Under the pieces are notes generated by a model that was given only the letters and a program-made list of their open reading frames with translations, did no database searches and was not told the DNA's origin. Positions 1-6,804 of a stretch of 8,376 nucleotides of DNA are shown piece by piece (position 1 is the stretch's first letter; every line of letters starts with the position of its first letter). A program made the position numbers and the translations under genes. This DNA is from an uncultured Kiloniellales bacterium (GTDB lineage Bacteria; Pseudomonadota; Alphaproteobacteria; Kiloniellales; JAKSDN01). Where the stretch lies: NCBI GenBank assembly GCA_937974415.1, contig CALJXB010000113.1:1-8376 (forward strand). Reading direction: 5' to 3'.

Positions 1-516
1 CTGCCGCTCGATTCCGACAACGACCTGGTGCAGATCGCCGGTCGCCCCGAGCAGGCTGCCGGCGAAGTCTTCCACCTCTTCGGCCGGGTGCTGGATCCCG
101 ACGGGCGGGCGCTCGCCGGCACGGAAGTACAGATCTGGCAGTGCGACGCGCGCGGCTACTACCATCACCCCCGCGACCGGGGCGGCCGGGCTGACCCCAA
201 CTTCCAGGGATTCGGCACGGCGACGACGGACGCCGAGGGCGCCTATCGCTTCCGCACCATCCGGCCGGTCGCCTATCCGGGGCGCACGCCCCACATCCAT
301 GTCGCCGTGCTGGGGTCGGATTTCGAGGCCCTGGTGACCCAGATGTACCTGCGCGGCGAGCCTGGCAACGAGCGCGACGGCCTGTTCGGGCGCATCCGCG
401 ACCCGCTCGAGCGCGAAAGCGTCCTGGTCGCCGCCAAGCCGGCGCCCGAGGTCGAGGCCGGCGCGCTGGCCGGCACCTTCGACCTGGTGATCGGCAGGAA
501 CCTGTTCAAAGGCTAG
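1..516 (+). CDS. Intradiol ring-cleavage dioxygenase (protocatechuate 3,4-dioxygenase-like), 5'-truncated
   Basis: This is the C-terminal 171 residues of a non-haem Fe(III) dioxygenase. The family opens catechol-type rings between the two hydroxyls to give muconate-type products. The frame is open from base 1, so the start lies upstream; the GTG at 28 is internal, because family-like sequence (LPLDSDND) precedes it. The fold's signature runs in order: a beta-sandwich strand FGRVLDPDGRALAG (27-40), IWQCDARGYYHHP (45-57), NFQGFGTATTDAEGAYRF, and YPGRTPHIH (92-100). By alignment from memory with protocatechuate 3,4-dioxygenase beta, the four iron ligands would be Tyr54, Tyr92, His98 and His100, and Arg95 matches the conserved active-site Arg. 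All are present, so the enzyme should be active. The true substrate cannot be read from sequence; no alpha subunit or other beta-ketoadipate gene is visible. It converges on the Bax-inhibitor gene across a shared terminator. Confidence 0.9.
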   Translation: MPLDSDNDLVQIAGRPEQAAGEVFHLFGRVLDPDGRALAGTEVQIWQCDARGYYHHPRDRGGRADPNFQGFGTATTDAEGAYRFRTIRPVAYPGRTPHIHVAVLGSDFEALVTQMYLRGEPGNERDGLFGRIRDPLERESVLVAAKPAPEVEAGALAGTFDLVIGRNLFKG

Positions 517-546
517 GCCTTACCAAGGAACGGGAGTACGAAAGAA

Positions 547-574
547 GAAGGCCCGGGGTCGCCCCCGGGCCTTC
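547..574. terminator. Intrinsic terminator between convergent genes
   Basis: A perfect 12-bp inverted repeat (GAAGGCCCGGGG at 547-558, its complement at 563-574) encloses a 4-nt loop. Read on the minus strand, the stem is followed by a pyrimidine/T-rich tract (TTCTTTC), which fits rho-independent termination of the Bax-inhibitor gene ending at 600. On the plus strand the downstream tract (GGTCTTGCCGTTT) is weaker, but the stem sits 31 nt after the dioxygenase stop and probably acts in both directions. Confidence 0.85.
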
Positions 575-599
575 GGTCTTGCCGTTTGCTTGTGGCGGG

Positions 600-1328
600 T
601 TAGTCGCCGCGCATCATGCCCAGGATGTGCAGGATCCAGACAAACATGGTGATGAAGGCGCCATAGAGCAGGAAGGCGCCGAAGATCGCCTTGCGGGTCG
701 TCACGTCGTGGCCATCGCTCTCGTAGTACATGTTCTTGATCATCTGGGTCTCGTAAGCCGTGAGCCCCGAGAAGGCCAGAACCACACCGATGGATATCAC
801 CCAATCGAAGCCGGTGCTCTGGATAAAGAACACGTTGACGAGCATCGCGATCAGCAAGCCGAACGTGGCCATGCAGAGGAACGCGCCGATGGGGGCCAAG
901 TTCCTCTTGGTGGTGTAGCCGAACAGGCTCATGCCGGCGAACGCACCCGCCGAAATGAAGAAGGCGCGGGCGATCAGCATTGGGTCGATCTGGGCGTATT
1001 GATAAAGCATCGGGCCGAGCAGCCCACCCCACAAGCCCGCGTAAACCCAGAAACAGACCTGTGCCGTCGCAATCGACTTGGAGACCATCAGCTTCGGGGC
1101 GAACCAGCCGAGGCCTAGTATGCCGATGAAGAACAGCCAAAACGTCGACTGAACCGTCGCCATCAGCTGTGCGTTCATCGCCACCGTCATGGCGATTGCG
1201 CCGGTGAAGGCCACGCCCAGGGACATGTAGTTGTAGACCCGAAGCATGTAGCTGCGCAGGCCGACATCGATATCGGCGCGCGCGGCCTCGGCGCGGGTCA
1301 TGGTCGTGCGTTGAGGGTCAAAAGCCAT
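600..1328 (-). CDS. Bax inhibitor-1/YccA family integral membrane protein
   Basis: A 242-residue, almost entirely hydrophobic protein of the TMBIM/BI-1 family (YbhL/YccA-like in bacteria). Members are seven-helix inner-membrane proteins; some conduct Ca2+ or modulate membrane protein turnover, but the role here is unknown. A short charged N-terminus ends in the family motif LRSYMLRVYNYM (24-35), followed by hydrophobic helices starting near 36, 63, 88, 118, 146, 176 and 214. The loop motif GYTTKRNL (137-144) and AYETQMIKNMY (191-201) are diagnostic. The ATG is supported by AGAGG (1336-1340, minus strand) 7 nt upstream. In Bacillus subtilis YetJ two aspartates in the last helices form the pH sensor. 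Here the first position is Glu193 and the second aligns with Ala224, in LYGAFITMF where the family has LYLDFINLF. The gene is monocistronic, with its own terminator and a 134-bp upstream gap. Confidence 0.93.
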   Translation of the reverse strand: MAFDPQRTTMTRAEAARADIDVGLRSYMLRVYNYMSLGVAFTGAIAMTVAMNAQLMATVQSTFWLFFIGILGLGWFAPKLMVSKSIATAQVCFWVYAGLWGGLLGPMLYQYAQIDPMLIARAFFISAGAFAGMSLFGYTTKRNLAPIGAFLCMATFGLLIAMLVNVFFIQSTGFDWVISIGVVLAFSGLTAYETQMIKNMYYESDGHDVTTRKAIFGAFLLYGAFITMFVWILHILGMMRGD

Positions 1329-1368
1329 GATTTAGCCTCTATGCTCCGTGAAACTCGTGAATGCCCCC

Positions 1369-1399
1369 ATGATATGGGCTTTTTTCGCCACCGAATCAA
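1369..1399 (-). promoter_or_regulatory. Possible promoter of the Bax-inhibitor gene
   Basis: In the AT-rich gap upstream of the gene, the minus strand reads TTGATT (1394-1399) as a possible -35. The candidate -10 hexamers are ATATCA (1370-1375, spacer 18) or TATCAT (1369-1374, spacer 19). The start codon at 1328 would lie about 35 nt downstream of the predicted transcription start. The match to consensus is moderate and the spacer is at the long end, so this is tentative. It overlaps the repeated CGAAT..CAAC elements. Confidence 0.35.
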
Positions 1400-1426
1400 C
1401 TCGAATATCAACTTGATTCGTGGTGG
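1388..1426. repeat. Cluster of CGAAT(AT)CAAC half-sites with inverted copy; possible operator
   Basis: Three related words lie within 29 bp: CGAATCAAC (1392-1400), CGAATATCAAC (1402-1412), and the inverted TTGATTCG (1413-1420). The first and third form a perfect 8-bp inverted repeat, extended by CCAC/GTGG (1388-1391, 1423-1426) after a 2-nt bulge. The second and third create the palindrome ATCAACTTGAT (1407-1417). No T-run follows on the minus strand, where the sequence turns A-rich, so an operator is more likely than a terminator for the permease gene. No regulator is identified. Confidence 0.4.
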
Positions 1427-1462
1427 TTCAGCTTAGGAGAAGTCCATTAAATTTCCGTAATA

Positions 1463-4045
1463 TCAATCGTTTCTGAGCAACGGTGCCGATTTCTGCGCGA
1501 GCGCGCGCCAAGTGCCCCAAAAGCCCAGTAAAAGCGCCACCAGGACGCCAAGGCAGGCCGTTGCAGCGGCCGTGCCCGGCAGGAAAGTGAAGCCGAGCTC
1601 CATCAGGTCGGTCATGACGTAATAGGCGGCGAGGGTGCCGATGGCCGCGGCAATGACGGCGGTGACCAGGCCCAAGAGGCCGTATTCCACCAGGAAGGCC
1701 CGGGCCAGCGTGCGCCGCCGGGCGCCCAGGACCTTGAGCACCACGGCGTCGTAAACCCGCCGTTCGTGCCCGGCCGCCACGGCGCCGGCCAGCACCATGA
1801 CCCCGGCGGCCAATCCGACCGCCGCGGTGAGGCGCAGGGCGGTCGCCATGTGGCCGATCAGTTGGGCTACGGTCTCCAGAGCATCGCGCACGCGGATCGC
1901 CGTAATATTGGCGAAACGTTCGGTCACCGCCTGCTCGATGGCGGTTTCCGCCGCCGGCGTCGCCTTGACCGTGGCGATCTGGGTCTGGGGCGCGGCCTCG
2001 AGGAAGCCCGGCGAGAAGACCAGGACGAAATTGATGCCCAGGGTCTCCCAGTCGATCACCCGCAGGTTGGCGATCTCCACTTCGGCGTCCCGGCCCAGGA
2101 CGTTGATGGTGAGCCGGTCGCCGGGGCCGATGCCGATGGCCGCGCCCACTTCTGCGTCGAGGGAGACCAGGGGCGGCCCGTCGTAGTCTTCGGGCCACCA
2201 CTCGCCGGCGCTGAGCGCCGCGTTCGCCACCGGCTGCCTCGTCCAGGTGAGGCCCCGGTCGCCGCGAAAGATCCAGGCCACGTGGGGCGGGATGTCGAGC
2301 AGATCCGGCGGCGTGCCGTTCACCGCCGTGATGCGCCCGCGCAGCATGGGCACCCGGCGCAGCTCCTCGAGCCCGGCAACGGCCTCGACCGTGCGGTCGA
2401 AGTCCTCGGCTTGGCCGGGCTGAATGTCGAGGAAATAGAGCGCCGGGGCGTCGGCCGGCAGGCTTTCGCGCATCTGCCGGTTCAGGTTGCCCTCGACCAG
2501 GGCGATGGCGACCAGCACCGTCAGGCCCATGCCGAGCGACAGCACAACCGAGGGCGTCGGCGCCCCCGGCCGGTGCAGGTTGGCGAGCGCCAGGCGCAAG
2601 CCGGCCCGCTTCGGCCGCGGCAGACGGCGCGCCGCCGCCACCACCAAAAGGCCGGCGGCGCGGAACACGGCGAAGCTGCCCGCTGCACCGCACACGAAGA
2701 GGAAGGCGATCCAGCGGTCGTTGGCGGTCCAGATGGCGATCGCGGCCAGCAGGCCGACGCCGAGCACGACCGCGATCCAAGCGCGCAGGCCCGCCCGGGC
2801 GGTCTCGGGCGCCAGGAGGGCACGGAACAGGCTGGCCGGCGAGATCCGGCCGGCCCGGGCCAGCGGCAGCCAGGCGAAAATCGCCGCCACCAGGAGTCCG
2901 AACAGGATGGCCAGGATCACGGGCTGGCCATAGAAGCCGGTCGCCGCCTGCCAGCCGAAGCGGTCGCCCAGGGCCCAGATCACCGTGGCCGCGGCGCCGG
3001 CCCCGACCAGGATCCCGATGGCGATGCCGATCAGCGCGATCGCGGCGATCTGGATCAGATAGACCTGGAAGACCTGGCGCCGGGTCGCGCCGAGGCACTT
3101 GAGGGTGGCGATGGTCGCAAGCTTGCCGTCCAGGTAGCTCTTGACCGCGTTCATCACCCCGAGGCCGCCGACCAGCAGGGTGGTCAGGCCGACCAGGCTC
3201 AGATAGAGCGTGAGCCGGTCGATGAAGCGCCGGACGCCCGGCGCCGCCGCCCGGGTGTCGCGCACCCGCCAGCCGGCGTCGGGAAAGGCGTCAACGAGGT
3301 CGTCGCGCAGGGCCGGGACATCGGTGCCCGGCGGAACCCGGAGGCGGTAGTGGTAGGATATCAGGCTGCCCGGTTGAATCAGATCCGTTTCAGCCAGGCT
3401 TGATCGGGCGACCAGCACACCCGGCCCGAAGGCAAAGCCGTGGCTGATCTTGTCCGGTTCGTCGACCAGGACTGCACGCACTCGATAGGCCAGGCCGCCG
3501 ACCTCCAGATAATCGCCGGGGGCGAGGCCGAGCCGGTCGAGCAGCGCTGCCTCGGCCACCGCACCCCAGACGCCGTCGCGCTCGGCGAGCGCGTCTTGAA
3601 TTGGAAGCGCCGGCTCGAGGCCGACGCTGCCGTACAGGGGATAGGCTTCGTCGACGGCGCGCAGCTCGACCAGCCGGCGCTCGCCGGCAGCCGGCGCATT
3701 CCCGCCGCCGGCCGGCGTGCCGGCGCGGGTCATGGTACGCATTTCGGTGATCGCCGATAGCTCGCCATGGTCCGCCAGCCAGGCCCGTTGCTCGGGCTCG
3801 ATCTCGCGGTGGCGCAGGTGGACCTCCAGGTCGCCGCCGAGAATGCTCTGGCCATCGTGCCGCAGGCCCGCGAGCATGGCCTCCGAGACCCAGCCGACCG
3901 CGGTGATGGCCGCGACGCCCAAGGCGATGCAGGCGAGGAAGATGCGGAAGCCGTGGACCCCGGCCCTGAGCTCGCGGCGGGCCAAGCGGGCGGCGATGGC
4001 CCAGCCGGCCCGAAGGTTGGTCTGGCGGTCGGAATGCGATGCCAA
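1463..4045 (-). CDS. ybbP: FtsX/MacB-type ABC transporter permease, YbbP-like
   Basis: An 860-residue permease of the YbbP group (COG3127), normally about 800-850 residues. These are mechanotransmission ABC proteins: two FtsX-type halves whose large periplasmic domains are moved by cytoplasmic ATP hydrolysis. The first helix is at about 33-53 (FRIFLACIALGVAAITAVGW). A MacB-like periplasmic domain (55-275) follows, then helices near 278-298, 328-358, 372-393, 418-438, 444-471 and 498-520. A second periplasmic domain spans about 524-730, and last helices lie near 732-758, 782-809 and 818-845, giving ten in all. LKCLGATRRQVFQVYL and LKVLGARRRTLARAFL are the paired coupling-helix motifs of the two halves. 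The start is TTG (minus-strand 4045-4043); no ATG or GTG precedes the first helix, and only a weak GGCGGG lies upstream. It is the second gene after the ATPase, 15 nt apart. An Ala/Gly/Pro-rich stretch (about 107-121) looks like a lineage-specific insertion. Confidence 0.92.
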   Translation of the reverse strand: MASHSDRQTNLRAGWAIAARLARRELRAGVHGFRIFLACIALGVAAITAVGWVSEAMLAGLRHDGQSILGGDLEVHLRHREIEPEQRAWLADHGELSAITEMRTMTRAGTPAGGGNAPAAGERRLVELRAVDEAYPLYGSVGLEPALPIQDALAERDGVWGAVAEAALLDRLGLAPGDYLEVGGLAYRVRAVLVDEPDKISHGFAFGPGVLVARSSLAETDLIQPGSLISYHYRLRVPPGTDVPALRDDLVDAFPDAGWRVRDTRAAAPGVRRFIDRLTLYLSLVGLTTLLVGGLGVMNAVKSYLDGKLATIATLKCLGATRRQVFQVYLIQIAAIALIGIAIGILVGAGAAATVIWALGDRFGWQAATGFYGQPVILAILFGLLVAAIFAWLPLARAGRISPASLFRALLAPETARAGLRAWIAVVLGVGLLAAIAIWTANDRWIAFLFVCGAAGSFAVFRAAGLLVVAAARRLPRPKRAGLRLALANLHRPGAPTPSVVLSLGMGLTVLVAIALVEGNLNRQMRESLPADAPALYFLDIQPGQAEDFDRTVEAVAGLEELRRVPMLRGRITAVNGTPPDLLDIPPHVAWIFRGDRGLTWTRQPVANAALSAGEWWPEDYDGPPLVSLDAEVGAAIGIGPGDRLTINVLGRDAEVEIANLRVIDWETLGINFVLVFSPGFLEAAPQTQIATVKATPAAETAIEQAVTERFANITAIRVRDALETVAQLIGHMATALRLTAAVGLAAGVMVLAGAVAAGHERRVYDAVVLKVLGARRRTLARAFLVEYGLLGLVTAVIAAAIGTLAAYYVMTDLMELGFTFLPGTAAATACLGVLVALLLGFWGTWRALAQKSAPLLRND

Positions 4046-4060
4046 GGGCCGGGCCCGCCG

Positions 4061-4726
<666 letters not shown>

Positions 4727-4732
4727 GGCGGT

Positions 4733-4736
4733 CTCC
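4733..4736 (-). promoter_or_regulatory. Ribosome binding site deciding the ybbA start
   Basis: GGAG on the minus strand sits 6 nt before the ATG at 4726-4724. No comparable site precedes the alternative in-frame start at 4843, so the 221-residue form is preferred. Confidence 0.65.
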
Positions 4737-4810
4737 GCCGCCGGTCCGGGGTCCTGGGTCTTCTCGGGTTCGAGTTGGTTCAAGGCTTGGGGGCCCTCCG
4801 CAGCCCTGTC

Positions 4811-4839
4811 GCATATGGTCTGGCGGCCGCGCCTGTCAA
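4811..4839 (-). promoter_or_regulatory. Probable sigma-70 promoter for ybbA-ybbP
   Basis: The minus strand carries a perfect -35 TTGACA (4834-4839), a 17-nt spacer and ATATGC (4811-4816) as -10. CATATG, one base over, would give a spacer of 16. Transcription would start near 4803, about 77 nt upstream of the chosen ybbA ATG. The -35 matches consensus exactly; the -10 is only fair. Confidence 0.5.
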
Positions 4840-4860
4840 GCAATCAGGACGCGGCTCCGG

Positions 4861-4907
4861 TTGACTCGGCGGGCCTGCGAGCACAAGTCTCGGACTTGAT
4901 GAAGGAG
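4861..4907 (+). promoter_or_regulatory. tesA leader: -35-like box, small hairpin and ribosome binding site
   Basis: TTGACT (4861-4866) could be a -35 for the plus-strand genes, but I see no good -10 at the right distance. CAAGTC/GACTTG (4884-4889 and 4893-4898, 3-nt loop) is a 6-bp hairpin ending 2 nt before the strong Shine-Dalgarno GAAGGAG (4901-4907), which is 5 nt from the ATG at 4913. The hairpin could affect ribosome access. The Shine-Dalgarno is clear; the rest is tentative. Confidence 0.4.
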
Positions 4908-4912
4908 CTGCG

Positions 4913-5599
4913 ATGACCGAGCGGCGGAGGTTTTCGACCCTACGTGCCCTGTGTGGGGCGCTGGCGCTCGCGCTCTGGCTTTCGCCGGTGGCGCTGAGCG
5001 CCTCTGAGGCCGCGCCGCTGCGCATCCTGGCGCTCGGCGACAGCCTGACACACGGCTACGGCCTGGCCGCGGACGAGACCTTCCCCGTCCAACTGGAGCG
5101 GGCGCTCCAGCGCGAAGGCCACCGGGTCCAGGTCCTGAATGGCGGCAATTCCGGCGATACCACGGCCGCCGGCCTGGCGCGGCTCGATTGGGCGCTCGCG
5201 GACCGCCCGGACCTGGCGATCGTCGAGCTGGGCGCCAACGACGGACTGCGCGGCATCGACCCTGCCGAGACCTACCGGAACCTGGACGCCATCCTGGACC
5301 GCCTCAAGGCCGAGGGCGTCGCCGTGCTGCTCACAGGCATGCTGGCGCCGCGCAATCTGGGGAGCGACTACGCCCAAGCCTTCGATGCCGTCTTCCCGCG
5401 CCTCGCCGAGGCCCACGGGGTGGCCTTCTATCCGTTTTTCCTCGATGGTGTGGCGATGCAGCCTGAGCTCAACCAAGCCGACGGAATCCACCCCAACGCG
5501 GCGGGCGTAGCGCTGCTGGTCGAGCGCATTCTGCCGTCGGTGGTGCGGCTGATCGACACTCATGTCGGGGACCAGAAAGCCGAGGCGGCCGATGGCTGA
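4913..5599 (+). CDS. tesA: TesA-like periplasmic SGNH esterase / lysophospholipase / arylesterase
   Basis: A 228-residue GDSL/SGNH hydrolase of the TesA group, which cleaves acyl-thioesters, lysophospholipids and aryl esters. All four blocks are visible: GDSLTHGYG (42-50, nucleophile Ser44), GGNSGDT (77-83, oxyanion Gly81), GANDGLRG (107-114, oxyanion Asn109), and DGIHPN (190-195, Asp190 and His193). The N-terminus has basic residues (RRR, 4-6), a hydrophobic core (about 12-28) and a small-residue cleavage region near ALSASEA (27-33), so export to the periplasm by Sec is expected. A Cys at 14 lies inside the hydrophobic core and does not form a convincing lipobox. The start is fixed by a strong Shine-Dalgarno. 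The gene is divergent from ybbA-ybbP, and its end overlaps the next gene by 8 nt. The TesA assignment rests on these blocks plus the neighbourhood; the natural substrate is unknown. Confidence 0.94.
   Translation: MTERRRFSTLRALCGALALALWLSPVALSASEAAPLRILALGDSLTHGYGLAADETFPVQLERALQREGHRVQVLNGGNSGDTTAAGLARLDWALADRPDLAIVELGANDGLRGIDPAETYRNLDAILDRLKAEGVAVLLTGMLAPRNLGSDYAQAFDAVFPRLAEAHGVAFYPFFLDGVAMQPELNQADGIHPNAAGVALLVERILPSVVRLIDTHVGDQKAEAADG
5582..5585 (+). promoter_or_regulatory. Ribosome binding site deciding the FIST gene start
   Basis: GAGG lies inside the end of tesA, 6 nt before the ATG at 5592. The other in-frame ATG, at 5562, has no such site and would add ten basic, non-conserved residues. 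The start at 5592 gives an 8-nt overlap with tesA, typical of translational coupling. Confidence 0.6.
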
Positions 5600-6737
5600 G
5601 TCGGGCGCTTCGAGCGGGCCGGACGGCCAATTCCGGGCGGCCTATGGGGCGGGCGAAGGCTGGCAGGACTCGCTCCAGGCCTGCCTCGAGGCCCTCGCCG
5701 CGCCACCCGAGGGCGCCAATCTGGGGCTGGTTTATACCACCGACCTGCTGGCGGGCGACCTCGCCGAGATCGTCGCGCGGCTGCGGGCGGCAACCGGCAT
5801 CCAGGACTGGCTGGGCACCGTAGGCACCGGCGTGTCCGCCTGCGGCCTGGAGCTGCACGACCGGCCGGCCGTGGTTGTGCTGGTCGGCGCCCTGCCGGCC
5901 GAGGCCTTCCGCATCGTCGAGCCGGTGAGCGAAGGCCTGGGCGACTTCGAGAGCCGGCACGGCCGCTGGATTGCCGAGCGCACGCCCTATTTCGGCATCG
6001 TGCACGGCGATCCGCGCACTGTCGGCCTGCCGGACCTGGTGGCGCGCTTGTCGGAGATCAGCGCCTCCTTCCTGGTGGGCGGCCTCAGCGCCTCGCGGGG
6101 CGAGATGTGGCAAGTCGCCGGCGAGGTTGCCCAGGGCGGGCTCTCCGGCGCGCTCTTCGCGCCCGACCTCAAGGTGGTAACGGGCTTGAGCCAGGGCTGC
6201 ACGCCCATCGGGCCGCGCCGCCTGGTCACCGAGGCGGAGAACAACGTCGTCAAGACCATCGACGAGCGGCCGGCGGTGGAGGTCTTCAGGGAGGACATCG
6301 GCGAGCTTCTGTCGCGCGACCTGAGCCGCATCGGCGGCTATGTCTATGTCGCCTTCCCGATCGCCGAGTCCGACACCGGCGACTACCTGGTGCGTAACCT
6401 GACGGGCATCGACACGGATCAGGGCTGGCTGGGCGTCGGCCATCACGTCACGGCCGGCGACCGCATCCAGTTCTGCCGACGCGACCACAACGCCGCGGTG
6501 AAGGATCTGAAGCGCATGCTGGCCGACGTGAAGCGGCGCGTCGACGGCACGCCGCGGGCCGGGCTCTACTACGCCTGCGTGGCCCGGGGCCCCAATCTCT
6601 TCGGCAGCCAGTCCGAAGAGCTGCAGCTGATCCGAGACGAACTGGGCGAGTTTCCGCTGGTCGGCTTTTTTGCCAACGGCGAGATCTCCCACGACCGCCT
6701 GTACGGCTACACCGGGGTGCTCGCGCTCATCCTGTGA
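5592..6737 (+). CDS. Stand-alone FIST-domain protein (FIST N + FIST C)
   Basis: A 381-residue protein of the FIST family, proposed small-ligand-binding sensory modules that are often fused to histidine kinases, chemoreceptors or cyclic-di-GMP enzymes. FIST N runs from about residue 15 (FRAAYGAGEGWQDSLQACLE), through LGLVYTTDLLAGDLAEIVARL and GTVGTGVSACG, to FLVGGLSASRGEMW (around 160-172). FIST C follows from about 205, with the characteristic QGCTPIGPRRLVTEAENNVV and the C-terminal GFFANGEISHDRLYGYTGVLALI (around 357-380). No signal peptide, membrane helix or output domain is present, so it should be cytosolic and would need a partner to signal. It overlaps the end of the esterase gene by 8 nt, so the two are probably made together; this suggests it senses something linked to esterase products or lipid state, which is inference only. 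The ligand is unknown. Confidence 0.88.
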   Translation: MAESGASSGPDGQFRAAYGAGEGWQDSLQACLEALAAPPEGANLGLVYTTDLLAGDLAEIVARLRAATGIQDWLGTVGTGVSACGLELHDRPAVVVLVGALPAEAFRIVEPVSEGLGDFESRHGRWIAERTPYFGIVHGDPRTVGLPDLVARLSEISASFLVGGLSASRGEMWQVAGEVAQGGLSGALFAPDLKVVTGLSQGCTPIGPRRLVTEAENNVVKTIDERPAVEVFREDIGELLSRDLSRIGGYVYVAFPIAESDTGDYLVRNLTGIDTDQGWLGVGHHVTAGDRIQFCRRDHNAAVKDLKRMLADVKRRVDGTPRAGLYYACVARGPNLFGSQSEELQLIRDELGEFPLVGFFANGEISHDRLYGYTGVLALIL

Positions 6738-6746
6738 GCCGCCCGA

Positions 6747-6785
6747 CAATCGATCGCCGCAATCGATCGCCGCAATCGATCATCG
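6747..6785 (+). repeat. Three tandem copies of a 13-bp repeat
   Basis: CAATCGATCGCCG occurs at 6747-6759 and again, identically, at 6760-6772. A third copy at 6773-6785 differs at two positions (ATC for GCC near its end). Each unit contains the palindrome ATCGAT. The array fills most of the 67-bp gap between the FIST and aldo/keto reductase genes and ends 7 nt before the latter's ribosome binding site. It could be an operator array or a slippage product. Confidence 0.9.
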
Positions 6786-6804
6786 AGAACGAGAGGGGAC
6801 GCCA

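Noticed and set aside
28..30. The GTG at 28 as the start of the dioxygenase gene
   Set aside because: The frame is open to base 1 and the upstream residues LPLDSDND fit the family, so the gene is truncated by the window edge.
1366..1385. A plus-strand hairpin CCCAT/ATGGG followed by six Ts, resembling a terminator
   Set aside because: The stem is only 5 bp, and no plus-strand gene lies upstream between the 547-574 terminator and this point. It more likely overlaps the minus-strand promoter.
1766..3403. A 545-codon open frame on the plus strand opposite the permease gene
   Set aside because: It is rich in Arg, Gln, Asp and Gly with no recognisable domain or hydrophobic pattern, and is fully antisense to a well-conserved permease. 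GC-rich codon bias explains it. The same holds for the plus-strand frame at 3767-4864 and the minus-strand frames at 5469-6749 and 6727-7653.
4727..4843. A 39-residue N-terminal extension of the ABC ATPase
   Set aside because: The extra sequence is not family-like, has no ribosome binding site, and would begin upstream of the best promoter's transcription start.
6747..6785. The tandem 13-bp repeats as a CRISPR fragment or replication iterons
   Set aside because: There are no spacers between units, the units are too short for CRISPR repeats, and no replication initiator gene or AT-rich unwinding region is nearby.
6670..6804. An upstream in-frame extension of the aldo/keto reductase
   Set aside because: It runs through the end of the FIST gene and the 13-bp repeats, whereas the ATG at 6805 has a good ribosome binding site and matches the Tas N-terminus.
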